From Sphingomonas sp. IC081 (GTDB taxonomy: Bacteria > Pseudomonadota > Alphaproteobacteria > Sphingomonadales > Sphingomonadaceae), in NCBI RefSeq assembly GCF_006874585.1, contig NZ_CP029761.1:2491001-2555000 (forward strand): a stretch of DNA of 64,000 bases. The letters run 5' to 3'. This document shows, piece by piece, positions 39,073-48,940 of this stretch. The position numbers were made by a program, and so were the translations under genes. A model generated the notes under the pieces. That model had not been told where the DNA came from and made no database searches. It was given only the letters and a program-made list of their open reading frames with translations. How positions within the stretch are numbered: the stretch's first letter is position 1; every line of letters starts with the position of its first letter.

Positions 39073-41541
39073 TCAGAGCGCGATAATGCCCCCGTCATCC
39101 TTGGTGATCGCCACGATCGCCGAGCGCGGGCGGACCGTTGCGGCGGCGGTGCCGGTCTGGCTGTCGGGCCAGTGGCTCGACGGCGCGGCGGCGGTGCCGT
39201 CCTCGCCCGGGTGCTGGATGCCGACGAACAGCGTGCGCCCGTCCGGGGTCATGTCGATGCCGGTGATCTCGCACTGGACCGGGCCGACGAGGAAGCGCCG
39301 CAGCGTCGCCGCCGTTGCCGCTGCGCCCTGGTAGGTCGCCTGGGTGGCGGTGGCGCCGCCCGAGCCGGTGTTGGTGATGGTCTTCGCGCCGCCGTCCCCG
39401 ACATGGCCGGGAAGCGCGGCCAGCAGCATGCAGTTGGTGCGGTCGGTCATCGCGCCGTCGTCGGTCTCGATCCACAGCACCGGGTTGATCTGCCCCGCCG
39501 GGTTGGTGGCGCGCGAGAAGTAGCAACCGTCCGGGCTGGAGAAGTCGTTGTCGGCGGTCAGGCCCGAGAGGTTCACTTGCGCCCCGGCATCGGCGGCATC
39601 GGCGCCGAACAGGTAGATGTCCCAGCGGAACGTGGTGGCCGCCGTGGTGTCTCCGGTTTCGCGCAGGCGGATGATGTGACCGTTGGGGTTGCCGTATTGC
39701 GCAGTCGCCGAGCCGCCCTTGGGGTCGTTGTAGTGGCGCGGGTTGGCCGCATCGGTGCCGGTGAGCGGACGCCCGGCGGCGTTGTTGTTGGTGAGCGTGA
39801 GGTAGATCTCGCCGGTCACCGGGTTGCCGGCGGTCCATTCCGGACGGTCCATCGGCGTCGCCCCCACCGCGTCGGCGGCAAGGCGGGTGTTGACGAGGAT
39901 GTCGGCCTGATCGGCAAACACGTATTCGGGATAAGCGCCGGTCGCCGGGCGGCTCGGCACCGAACCGAAGACCAGCGGCAGCCACTGGCCGGTCCCGTCG
40001 GCATTGAACTTCGCGACATAGAGCGTGCCCGCATCGAGGTACTTGTCGCCCATCGCAAGGCGGCTGGTGCTGGCGGCATCGGCGGCGGCATAAGCGGCCG
40101 AGGACACGAACTTGTAGAGGTACTCGCGGCGCGAATCGTCGCCCATGTAGACGCCGAGCGGCTGCCCGGCCACGGCGCGCACGAAAGCACCCTCATGCCC
40201 CATGCGGCCAAGCGCGGTGCGCTTGCGCGGGGTCGAGGCCGGGTCGTAGGGATCGATCTCGACCACCCAGCCATACTGGTTGAACTCGTTGCGATAGTCG
40301 TCGGTGGCCGCCGCGCCGGTGATCGTCGCGTTCCACTTGGTGTAGATCGAATCGGTCGCGCTGGCAGTCGACCAGGCGAAGTTGCCGGTGCGGCTGGTGA
40401 CGCCGTAGCGGCTGATCGCGGTCATCTCGCGCACGCTGCGCTTGGCATCGTCCGCCGCATCGCGGCGGAAGTAACCGGCCCAGTTCTCCTCGCAGGTCAG
40501 GTTGGTGGCCCAGGGCGTGATGCCGTTGGCGCAGTTGTTGATGGTGCCGCGCCCGGCGACGCCGGTGGCCGAATAGGCGGTGAACAGCAGCGCGGAACCG
40601 GCGGCGGGGCCGTGGAAGCTCATCGGCGTATTCGGGGTGATGCGGCGGTTGAAGCTGCTCCCCTTGACGTAGGACCACTTGCGGCTGCCCGCGTCCTGGT
40701 ATTCCGACACCGAAACGCCGTGCGCCTCGATCTCCTTGAGCGCCTCTGCCGCCGGACGCGGGCCGCTCGACACATTGGTCGGGCCATTGGGGTGCAGGTA
40801 CTGGACGTTGAGGTTCTCGTGGTTCTGCACCATCAGGCCGCGCGTCGAGCTGCTGTCGTCACGCCCGCCCGCAGAGGACAGGCCGAAGAAGTGCAGCGCA
40901 TCGCCGTGATCGCCGATGCGGTGGGCAAAATCGCTGTCGCTGCCGTCGTTGGCATAAGCCGCCGTACCGGCCGAAAGCGGATCGCCCAGACGGGTCATGA
41001 CCGTCACCGAATAGCCCGAGGGCACCTTCACCACGTCCTCGAGGCTGTGCGGCACCGCCGCGAAGCCCAGCGCCGAAGGCGAGACACGCACGGTGGTCTG
41101 GGCGGTGCGCGCCTGGCCGACCGGGGTCTTGGCGGTGAACGTGAAGACCAGATCGGTCGCCGCGCTGACGGCGGGCGCGATGAAGCTGACAACCGAACCC
41201 GTGCCGGTAAGCGTCACCGCGGTGCCCGAAGTCTGCGCCCAGGAGGTGGCATAGGCCGCCTCGCCATCGGCCGGGCTGCCGGTAAGCGTCACCACCCGGC
41301 CCGAACTGGTCGCCGCATTGCTTCCCGCCGAGATTTCCAGCTTCTTGTCATCGTCGCCGTCGCCGCAGGCCGCCAGCACGGCGGTGCCCATGAACGCCAT
41401 GGTCGTGGCGCCCGCACCGCGGAACAGCGCCTGTCGGCGCGAGTACCGCTGCGCGGCGAGGTCTTCGAGCGAGGTGACGCAAGTGGAATTGGTATCGACG
41501 TCGCCATCGCTATAGCCGCTGGCGGGAAGTTCCTGTGTCAT
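39073..41541 (-). CDS. PhoX-family alkaline phosphatase with Tat signal and Ig-like domain
   Basis: An 822-aa exported enzyme. Residues 33-60 form a twin-arginine signal (YSRRQALFRG, Arg35-Arg36) that ends in a lipobox-like LAACG, so it may be lipid-anchored. Residues 66 to about 155 form a PKD/Ig-like beta domain (VVTLTGSPADGEA, TSWAQTSGTAVTLTG). The rest is PhoX (DUF839): GLMVQNHENLNVQYLHP, LTCEENWAGYFRRDA, FVGIQHPGED. PhoX enzymes are calcium-dependent phosphomonoesterases induced by phosphate starvation. The start is the first ATG before the Tat signal. A possible PHO box lies upstream. Confidence 0.9.
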   Translation of the reverse strand: MTQELPASGYSDGDVDTNSTCVTSLEDLAAQRYSRRQALFRGAGATTMAFMGTAVLAACGDGDDDKKLEISAGSNAATSSGRVVTLTGSPADGEAAYATSWAQTSGTAVTLTGTGSVVSFIAPAVSAATDLVFTFTAKTPVGQARTAQTTVRVSPSALGFAAVPHSLEDVVKVPSGYSVTVMTRLGDPLSAGTAAYANDGSDSDFAHRIGDHGDALHFFGLSSAGGRDDSSSTRGLMVQNHENLNVQYLHPNGPTNVSSGPRPAAEALKEIEAHGVSVSEYQDAGSRKWSYVKGSSFNRRITPNTPMSFHGPAAGSALLFTAYSATGVAGRGTINNCANGITPWATNLTCEENWAGYFRRDAADDAKRSVREMTAISRYGVTSRTGNFAWSTASATDSIYTKWNATITGAAATDDYRNEFNQYGWVVEIDPYDPASTPRKRTALGRMGHEGAFVRAVAGQPLGVYMGDDSRREYLYKFVSSAAYAAADAASTSRLAMGDKYLDAGTLYVAKFNADGTGQWLPLVFGSVPSRPATGAYPEYVFADQADILVNTRLAADAVGATPMDRPEWTAGNPVTGEIYLTLTNNNAAGRPLTGTDAANPRHYNDPKGGSATAQYGNPNGHIIRLRETGDTTAATTFRWDIYLFGADAADAGAQVNLSGLTADNDFSSPDGCYFSRATNPAGQINPVLWIETDDGAMTDRTNCMLLAALPGHVGDGGAKTITNTGSGGATATQATYQGAAATAATLRRFLVGPVQCEITGIDMTPDGRTLFVGIQHPGEDGTAAAPSSHWPDSQTGTAAATVRPRSAIVAITKDDGGIIAL

Positions 41542-41621
41542 GGATGTGCCCCTATTTTTGCAGGTCAAACAGTCGCGGGGCGATTGCTAGGGGCCTAACA
41601 TGGCAATCCGACGCCATTTCG

Positions 41622-41650
41622 GTGTCAGAGAGAAGACCGATTCATGACGG
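41622..41650 (-). promoter_or_regulatory. Possible PHO box of the PhoX-family gene
   Basis: On the minus strand three 7-bp units in exact 11-bp register: CCGTCAT (41644-41650), CGGTCTT (41633-41639), CTGACAC (41622-41628). The PhoB half-site is CTGTCAT with a 4-nt spacer; matches are 6, 5 and 5 of 7. It lies 81 bases upstream of the start codon, in the place expected for activation. Confidence 0.5.
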
Positions 41651-41734
41651 TATTGCCGGTTTATTGCTTATAGGCTTGCGGCGACTTTGGCTGAGGCTGG
41701 GTGGCTAACGCTGATAGTGGAGAAGAAAGGGAGA

Positions 41735-41900
41735 TTCCCGGGGGATGATCCCCCGGACCCTCGGAGGGTCCACCTTGCGCGCTGCCTATGCCTTGCGCGC
41801 CCATTGTCGGGTGGACTGGCAGGGCCTTCGGCCGGGTGACGCATGACGGAACGACCGGTTTCAGGTAAACCGTTCGAGTTTTCGAAAGGCAGCTATGTTG
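41735..41900. repeat. GC-rich palindromic repeat element (type 2, copy 1)
   Basis: Contains the perfect palindrome arms CCGGGGGAT/ATCCCCCGG, the hairpin GGACCCT-CGG-AGGGTCC and the tract CCTTGCGCGCCCAT. That tract recurs in the element at 47339-47515. No coding potential. The borders are approximate. Confidence 0.45.
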
Positions 41901-41961
41901 GGGGAAGCGGATAGAGGGTATTGCTAGTATCCCTCATTTCTCTGCTGTGGGGCTAAATCGA

Positions 41962-42144
41962 ATGAGCATCAAGAAATCGAAGATTGTGAAGTTCGGCTTC
42001 GTTCTCACCGGAGCCATGTTTGTTCTGGCTCTTGAAATTTATCGCCACGGAATCTCGTGGCGTATTCTTGCGACATTAGGTGTCTTTGTGGGCGGATACC
42101 TTTTCGCTGCGATGATCCTTGGCCGAAAAGCCAACCGAACATGA
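41962..42144 (+). CDS. Small two-helix membrane protein
   Basis: A 60-aa product: MSIKKSKIVKFGFVLTGAMF, a hydrophobic helix, a short loop (YRHGISW) and a second helix (ILATLGVFVGGYLFAAMILG), with a basic tail. GGGG lies nine bases upstream of the ATG. No recognised family. The following 42145-42439 region is non-coding and leads to the isomerase gene. Confidence 0.5.
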   Translation: MSIKKSKIVKFGFVLTGAMFVLALEIYRHGISWRILATLGVFVGGYLFAAMILGRKANRT

Positions 42145-42439
42145 AAGTCTGATGCGGGTCGTTTCAGCCCTCGTGCTCACGAACAGCCACGTCTGCAAGG
42201 TCGGCGTGTCCGGAACGACCGGTTCCCGATTAAAATCTTGGAAACTGGCCATTCAAGCTTCGGCGTTCGCGCAGGAACTCCCCTCCGGCAAACGAGACAG
42301 GTTGAGCCTCGCTCCCCGGCCCCTGCCCGCGCGCCATGTTTAGCCAGAACCAATCGCGAATTGCCGCATCCGCCTTCCCTCGCCCGGCCCCGGAAAGGCA
42401 AGTACGCTCACGTCGAGTCGATATTGCCGGGAGAGCGCC

Positions 42440-43525
42440 ATGAGTGAAGCACGCGAAACCGAGGGTCTCCCCTGCATGTGGATGCGCGGCGGCACTTCGA
42501 AGGGCGGCTACTTCCTCAAGTCCGACCTCCCCGCCGATCCCGCGCAGCGCGATGCCTTCCTGCTTGCGGTGATGGGCTCGCCCGATCCGCGCCAGATCGA
42601 CGGCATGGGCGGCGCCGATCCGCTGACCAGCAAGGTCGCGGTCGTTTCCAAATCCTCGCGCGAAGGCATCGACGTCGATTACCTGTTCCTGCAGGTCTTT
42701 GTCGACCAGGCGCTCGTCAGCGACCAGCAGAACTGCGGCAACATCCTCGCCGGCGTCGGCCCCTTTGCCATCGAGCGCGGGCTGATCGAAGCCAGGGGCG
42801 AGGAAACCGATGTCGCCATCTTCATGGAGAATACCGGGCAGGTCGCCGTCGCCACGGTGCAGACGCCGGGCGGCCCGGACGGTCATAGGGTGACCTACAA
42901 GGGCGATGCCAAGATCGACGGCGTGCCCGGCAGCCATGCGCCGGTGCCGCTGGAATTCCGCGACACCGCCGGCTCGTCGTGCGGCGCGCTGCTGCCCACC
43001 GGCAATGCGGCGGACGAAGTGAACGGCGTGCGCGTGACGCTCATCGACAACGGCATGCCCTGCGTCGTGATGAAGGCCGAGGACCTGGGCATCACCGGCT
43101 ACGAGGACCGCGAGAGCCTCGATGCCAATACCGAGCTGAAGGCCAGGATCGAGGCCATCCGCCTTGCCGTGGGCGAGCGGATGAACCTCGGCGACGTCAA
43201 GGACAAGTCGGTCCCCAAGATGATGCTGGTCGCCCCGCCCCGGCATGGCGGCGCGGTGACCGTGCGCAGTTTCATTCCCCACCGCGCCCACGCCACCATC
43301 GGCGTGCTGGGTGCGGTCTCGGTGGCGACGGCCTGCCTGATCGAAGGCTCGCCCGCCGCCGAACTCGCCATATGCCCCGAGGGTCGCCGCAAGACGCTGT
43401 CGGTCGAACATCCGACCGGCGAGATGTCCTGTGTCCTCGAAGTGGACGAGGGCGGCGCCGTCACCAGCGCCGCCCTCCTTCGCACCGCGCGCAAGCTGAT
43501 GGACGGGACTGTCTTCGCGGGGTAA
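42440..43525 (+). CDS. PrpF-family isomerase, LigU/GalD-like 4-oxalomesaconate tautomerase
   Basis: A 361-aa protein of the PrpF superfamily (diaminopimelate-epimerase fold). The N-terminus MWMRGGTSKGGYF is the family hallmark, and QQNCGNILAGVGPFAI and TGNAADEVNGV complete it. Homologues isomerise 4-oxalomesaconate in protocatechuate 4,5-cleavage (LigU, GalD) or act in the methylcitrate cycle (PrpF). In a sphingomonad the LigU role is likely, but the other lig genes are not in this window. A terminator at 43536 follows. The start ATG has GGAGAG nearby upstream. Confidence 0.85.
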   Translation: MSEARETEGLPCMWMRGGTSKGGYFLKSDLPADPAQRDAFLLAVMGSPDPRQIDGMGGADPLTSKVAVVSKSSREGIDVDYLFLQVFVDQALVSDQQNCGNILAGVGPFAIERGLIEARGEETDVAIFMENTGQVAVATVQTPGGPDGHRVTYKGDAKIDGVPGSHAPVPLEFRDTAGSSCGALLPTGNAADEVNGVRVTLIDNGMPCVVMKAEDLGITGYEDRESLDANTELKARIEAIRLAVGERMNLGDVKDKSVPKMMLVAPPRHGGAVTVRSFIPHRAHATIGVLGAVSVATACLIEGSPAAELAICPEGRRKTLSVEHPTGEMSCVLEVDEGGAVTSAALLRTARKLMDGTVFAG

Positions 43526-43535
43526 AGCCCGTTTG

Positions 43536-43559
43536 AAAAATGCCCGAAAGGGCATTTTT
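43536..43559 (+). terminator. Intrinsic terminator after the PrpF-family gene
   Basis: A 10-bp perfect stem AAAAATGCCC-GAAA-GGGCATTTTT, bidirectional. Confidence 0.9.
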
Positions 43560-43562
43560 GAG

Positions 43563-43671
43563 GCGGCACCGGCCCACTCCCCCACCCGACCACCCAACGA
43601 TTGTACCCTAGTGGGTGGTCGGGTGGGGGAGTGGGCCGGTGCCGCGAAATTCGCTCTTTCGCGAATTTCCA
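43563..43671. repeat. Long dispersed hairpin element, copy 1
   Basis: Perfect 34-bp inverted repeat (arms 43563-43596 and 43612-43645, 15-nt loop) starting GCGGCACCGGCCCACTCCCC, followed directly by a second hairpin GAAATTCG/CGAATTTC (43646-43671). The same architecture occurs at 62317-62424, where arm substitutions are matched by changes in the other arm. No coding potential. Confidence 0.9.
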
Positions 43672-43786
43672 AACAAACCCGAATTTCGCCGGGGATTCCA
43701 AAATCCCCTCTTCGCGGCGCAACAATCCACGTTATCAAGGCTTCAAGGGATGCATAAGTGTCCCGCCTGACAGGAGTTGCCGCGCC

Positions 43787-44335
43787 ATGACCCGTATCCC
43801 TGGGCCCCGTAACCTTACGGCCTCTGAACTCGCCCCCTCGAAACTCGTGCTTGCCGCCGCGATCGGCGCGCTCCTTGCCGTTTCCGCCTGCAAGGGCCCG
43901 CAGACCGCGCCCGACGGGTCCGCCGGGGCCTCCGATGCCGCCGTGGACGCCTCGGCCATCGTCAAGCAGCGCAAGGCGAACTTCAAGGACATCGGCAAGT
44001 CGAACAAGGTCGCCAAGGCCGCGCTCGAAAGCACCCCGCCGGACTTCGCCACCGCCTCGGTCGCCGCCGCCTCGATCAAGGACGACGCCGGCAAGATCCT
44101 CGGCCTGTTCCCCGAAGGCACCGGCCCCGACGCGGCCCCCAAGACCGAGGCCCTGCCCGCCGTCTGGCAGAAGCCCGGCGAATTCAAGGCCGCCGCCGAC
44201 AAGCTCGCCAGCGCCGCCGACGCCCTGAAGACCGCCGCCGACGCCAAGGACCTGGTCGCCACCACCAAGGCGATGGGCGACATCGGCGGTGCCTGCAAGG
44301 GCTGCCACGAGCAGTTCCGAAAGAAGGACAAGTGA
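43787..44335 (+). CDS. Lipoprotein class II cytochrome c (cytochrome c')
   Basis: A 182-aa protein with a signal ending in a lipobox (AVSACKG, Cys35), so probably tethered to the membrane, unlike usual soluble cytochrome c'. The four-helix bundle ends in the heme motif CKGCH (Cys170, Cys173, His174) close to the C-terminus, as in class II cytochromes. GGAG lies before the ATG. The stop overlaps the next gene's start by 4 nt (GTGA), linking it to cytochrome b561. Confidence 0.88.
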   Translation: MTRIPGPRNLTASELAPSKLVLAAAIGALLAVSACKGPQTAPDGSAGASDAAVDASAIVKQRKANFKDIGKSNKVAKAALESTPPDFATASVAAASIKDDAGKILGLFPEGTGPDAAPKTEALPAVWQKPGEFKAAADKLASAADALKTAADAKDLVATTKAMGDIGGACKGCHEQFRKKDK

Positions 44336-45000
44336 GCAACCCGGGCGGGGTCCCCACCCCGCTCTGGGATCTTCCCGTCCGCTTCATCCACTGGGCTTTC
44401 GTGGTGCTGATCCCGGCCCTGTGGTGGACCGCCGAGAACGGCCACATGACGTGGCACATGCAGATCGGCACGGTCATGCTGCAGCTGCTGGTAATCCGCG
44501 TGCTCTGGGGCTTCGTGGGCGGATCGACCGCGCGCTTCGCCGCCTTCGTGCGCGGCCCGCGCGCGGTGCTGGACCATCTGCGCGGCCGGACCGGCGCGGC
44601 CCCCACGGCCGGCCACAATGCCGCCGGCGGGTGGAGCGTGATCGCCCTGCTCGGCCTGCTGGGCCTGCAGGTCACCTTCGGCCTCCTTGCGGGCGACGAG
44701 GATGACGGGGTGACCGGCCCGCTCATCCATCTCGTCTCGTTCACCACCGCCGACCGCGCGACACAGCTGCATGAGCTGGGCTTCAACCTCATTCTCGCGC
44801 TTATCGTGCTCCATGTCGGCGCGGTGCTGTTCTACCGCTTCGTCAAGCGCGACAACCTGATCGCCCCGATGGTGACCGGCAAGCGCGACCTTCCCGCCGG
44901 AACCCGGGGCCTCGTCCGCGCGCCTGCCTGGCGGTTCTTCGCCTGCGTGGTGGCGGCCTGGCTGGTCGGCTGGGCGATCTGGAGCGGGACCAAACCCTGA
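44332..45000 (+). CDS. Cytochrome b561-type membrane cytochrome
   Basis: A 222-aa membrane protein with four to five helices and His residues placed to bind heme b: VRFIHWAFVVLIP, MTWHMQIGTVMLQLLV, LHELGFNLILALIVLHVGAV. Start GTG overlaps the cytochrome c' stop. The pair likely forms a small electron-transfer module: quinol-linked b561 to periplasmic c'. Its terminal acceptor is not evident. Confidence 0.88.
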   Translation: MSNPGGVPTPLWDLPVRFIHWAFVVLIPALWWTAENGHMTWHMQIGTVMLQLLVIRVLWGFVGGSTARFAAFVRGPRAVLDHLRGRTGAAPTAGHNAAGGWSVIALLGLLGLQVTFGLLAGDEDDGVTGPLIHLVSFTTADRATQLHELGFNLILALIVLHVGAVLFYRFVKRDNLIAPMVTGKRDLPAGTRGLVRAPAWRFFACVVAAWLVGWAIWSGTKP

Positions 45001-45011
45001 GCCCCTTCCCC

Positions 45012-45551
45012 TTGCGATCCGCGCTCCGCCTGATCCTCGCGCGCACCGGGCTGCACCTCCTTGCGCGCGAGCGCAAGGCCGCGCTCGCGGCAACGCTCGG
45101 CGCGGTGCTGGGGGTGAGCGCCTTCGTGCTCCTGCTCGACGGCGTGCTGTTCCGCCGCGCGCTGCCCGAGGGGTATGCCGCGCTGTTCACCGCGCCGCTG
45201 CTGCCGCGCATGCTGTTTTCCGCCGCCGGATCGATGCTGGAGGAAGTGCAGTACCGCCTGCTCCTGACCACCGCGCTGGCCGTGCTCGCCGCCGCCGCCA
45301 GCGCGCCGTTCACCCGCAGGCCGCTGCCGCCCTGGGCGCTGCTGCTGATCATCGCGGCAGTGCAGCTGCTCAATGCCTGGACGGCGGTGTCCCATTACCC
45401 GCTCTACGGCGCCTTGCGCTTCTGGCTGGTCGGCTGCGTCTGGGGCCTGCTCTACTGGCGCCACGGCTTCCTTTCGGCCCTCGCCGGGCACGGACTGGTC
45501 CACCTGCTGCTCGACCCCGCCCTGCGCGCGCTGCTGCTCCTGACCGCGTGA
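45012..45551 (+). CDS. CPBP-family (CAAX/Abi-like) intramembrane protease-like protein
   Basis: A 179-aa protein with five or six hydrophobic helices. The EExxxR motif of CPBP proteases appears as LEEVQYR (Glu77, Glu78, Arg82), and a later HGLVHLLLD supplies a conserved His. Start is TTG 45012; no ATG or GTG fits better. It lies 11 nt after the b561 gene, so it is likely co-transcribed with it. Substrate unknown; some relatives act in bacteriocin immunity. Confidence 0.65.
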   Translation: MRSALRLILARTGLHLLARERKAALAATLGAVLGVSAFVLLLDGVLFRRALPEGYAALFTAPLLPRMLFSAAGSMLEEVQYRLLLTTALAVLAAAASAPFTRRPLPPWALLLIIAAVQLLNAWTAVSHYPLYGALRFWLVGCVWGLLYWRHGFLSALAGHGLVHLLLDPALRALLLLTA

Positions 45552-45611
45552 GCGCTCCGCAACCTGCCTTGCCATCGCGGACATTGCACCCGCCCGCCCC
45601 GATACTTAGGT

Positions 45612-45879
45612 TAGGTCGTAAACGCATAAACGGCACCATCGAGGTTTGCGGCAAAATGGCTCAGCGGCAGGAGGGAAGGCGCTGGAATATGTCGATATTT
45701 CAAGACTTCCCGACGCAGCGCTGGGCCATTTTGGGCAAACCCCGAAGGGGCGCCCAAATGGCTTCCATCTCGAACCGAAGCTGCCTTGGACGGGCAACCA
45801 GCCCGCCCGGCGGCACCTTCGGCCCGAGCTGTTCGCCATTTGGGCGCCTCGATGGTGCCGTTTATGCGTTTACGACCTA
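45612..45879. mobile_element. MITE-like element with 33-bp perfect terminal inverted repeats
   Basis: Terminal repeats at 45612-45644 and 45847-45879 are perfect over 33 bp, including an outer TA (TA-GGTCGTAAACGC at the left, its complement at the right). TA at both ends fits target duplication by an IS630/Tc1-mariner-like transposase. The approximately 200-bp interior has nested palindromes around GCCATTT and ATGGC, and no transposase gene. It sits just upstream of fumC, so it could affect fumC expression. Confidence 0.8.
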
Positions 45880-45935
45880 GCCTCGCGCCCTTTCCCGCAA
45901 GCCAGCGCGGGCGCGGTGACAGAGGAGCCCGTGCC

Positions 45936-47315
<1,380 letters not shown>

Positions 47316-47338
47316 GGTTTTGAAGAACAAGAGATAAA

Positions 47339-47515
47339 GCAGGGGGTTAATACCCCCTGCACCCCCAATACCGTCTAGGTCACGCGGACCGACAGCCTTG
47401 CGCGCCCATGGCGGCGTCGGGAGACTTATTGGCTGCGCCGCAAGGGGCGCACACCGAATCTGCGCGCGCGACGCAGACGGTAATGGGGGTGCAGGGGGGC
47501 TATGCTCCCCTGCTC
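47339..47515. repeat. Inverted-repeat element between fumC and the RND operon (type 2, copy 2)
   Basis: Arms 47351-47376 and 47473-47500 are complementary over 24 bases with one mismatch (CCCCCTGCACCCCC core). Each arm is itself next to a short hairpin (GCAGGGGGT/ACCCCCTGC at the left). The interior shares CCTTGCGCGCCCAT with 41735-41900. It lies between two convergent genes and may serve as a bidirectional transcription stop. Confidence 0.7.
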
Positions 47516-47524
47516 TATCCCTTC

Positions 47525-48940
47525 TTACCCCTTGGCCTCCGAAGGCCCGCCAATCGCCTTCACATAGTCCACCGCCGCGCGCATGCGTTCGGTCTCCACG
47601 GCGATGGCGGAGCGCTGGGCGTCGAGGGCGTCGGTCTGGGCGGTCACCACGTCGAGGTAGTCCGAGGCGCCGTCGCGGTAGCGGGACATGGCGATCTCGC
47701 TGGTGCGCTGGGCGGCGGCGGCAGCTTCCTGCTGCGCTTTGCCCTGCGTTTCGAGCTGGCGCATGGCCGCGATCGAATCTTCCACTTCGCGGAAGGCGCC
47801 GAGCACGGTGGTGCGGTAGTCGGCGGCGGCCTCGTCGTATTCGCCGCGCGAGATCTTCACTTGCGAGCGGCGGGCGCCGCCGTCGAACACCGTGAGCAGC
47901 GCCGAGAGGGGGCCGAGCGACCACATCGAATTGGGCGCGCTCAGGAGGTTGCCGTGGGTGGTCTGCCATCCGCCCGATCCGCCGAGGCCGATGGTCGGGA
48001 ACCAGGCCGCGCGGGCCACGCCGATGCGGGCGTTGGCGGCATAGACGCGGCGTTCGGCGGCGGCGATGTCGGGTCGGCGCTGGAGCAGCGTCGAGGGGGT
48101 GTCCACTGCAAGGCTGGGCACATCGAAGGCGGGCGCCGCCGGGGCGACGTGGAAGTCCGAGGCGATGGCGCCGGTCAGCGCGGCCAGTTCGTGCTCGGTC
48201 TGCGCGCGCTGGTTGGCGATGGAGGCCACTTGGGCGCGGGCATTGGCAAGGACGGTGCGGGCGCGGTTGACGTCGATGCCGGAGGAGATGCCGCCTTCGT
48301 GGCGCGTCTCGGTCAGCTGGTAGGCGCGCTGGAAGGCATCCACCGAACGGTCGAGCAGCTGGGCCTGGGCGTCGAGGCCGCGCAGGCGCAAGTAGGCGTC
48401 GGCAACGGCGGCCTGCAGGCTGAGGCGCGCCGAGGCGAGATCGCCGGCGGAGGCATCGGCCTCGGCCCTGCCCGCCTTCACGCTGTTGCGCACCCGGCCC
48501 CAGAGGTCGAGTTCGTAGGACAGGCTGCCGCCGACGATATAGTTGTCGTAGGTCGCCGAGGAGCCCGAGGACAGCGGGCGCCCGGCCGACACGCGCGAGC
48601 GGGCGGCGGAGCCGTTGACGCCGATCTCGGGGAAGAGTTCGGAGGTCGCCACCCCGGCGGCGCCGCGCGCCTGATCGTAGCGGGCGAGCGCGGCGGCCAG
48701 GGTCGGGCTGGCGGCCTCGGCCCTGGTTTCGAGGTCGTCCAGCACGGGATCGCCGAACATCGTCCACCACGCGCCGCGCAGGGCCGCGTCCTGCGGGGCG
48801 GCGGGGGCCCAGCCCTGCATCTCGGCGAACTGCTCGGGCGCGGCGGGGAGGCTGGCGGCTGGCGGCGTGTACCTGGGGGCCATCGAACAGCCGCCCAGCA
48901 GCGCTGCCGCAAGCGCAGTGAGGGCGACCCGCTTAACCAT
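47525..48940 (-). CDS. RND efflux outer-membrane factor (OprM/NodT type)
   Basis: A 471-aa TolC-like outer membrane channel lipoprotein: signal VKRVALTALAAALLGGCSMAP with lipobox Cys. Long repeated coiled-coil helices such as RYDQARGAAGVATSELFPEI and RVYAANARIGVARAAWFPTI are typical of the family. It completes the tripartite pump with the two preceding genes. The start overlaps the adaptor's stop by 8 nt, so translation is coupled. Confidence 0.92.
   Translation of the reverse strand: MVKRVALTALAAALLGGCSMAPRYTPPAASLPAAPEQFAEMQGWAPAAPQDAALRGAWWTMFGDPVLDDLETRAEAASPTLAAALARYDQARGAAGVATSELFPEIGVNGSAARSRVSAGRPLSSGSSATYDNYIVGGSLSYELDLWGRVRNSVKAGRAEADASAGDLASARLSLQAAVADAYLRLRGLDAQAQLLDRSVDAFQRAYQLTETRHEGGISSGIDVNRARTVLANARAQVASIANQRAQTEHELAALTGAIASDFHVAPAAPAFDVPSLAVDTPSTLLQRRPDIAAAERRVYAANARIGVARAAWFPTIGLGGSGGWQTTHGNLLSAPNSMWSLGPLSALLTVFDGGARRSQVKISRGEYDEAAADYRTTVLGAFREVEDSIAAMRQLETQGKAQQEAAAAAQRTSEIAMSRYRDGASDYLDVVTAQTDALDAQRSAIAVETERMRAAVDYVKAIGGPSEAKG

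Noticed and set aside
38998..41598. Long plus-strand frame opposite the PhoX gene
   Set aside because: Shadow frame with Arg/Gly/Val-rich composition; PhoX motifs lie on the other strand.
43563..43645. CRISPR-like repeat
   Set aside because: It is one inverted repeat, not a series of direct repeats with spacers; no cas genes in the window.
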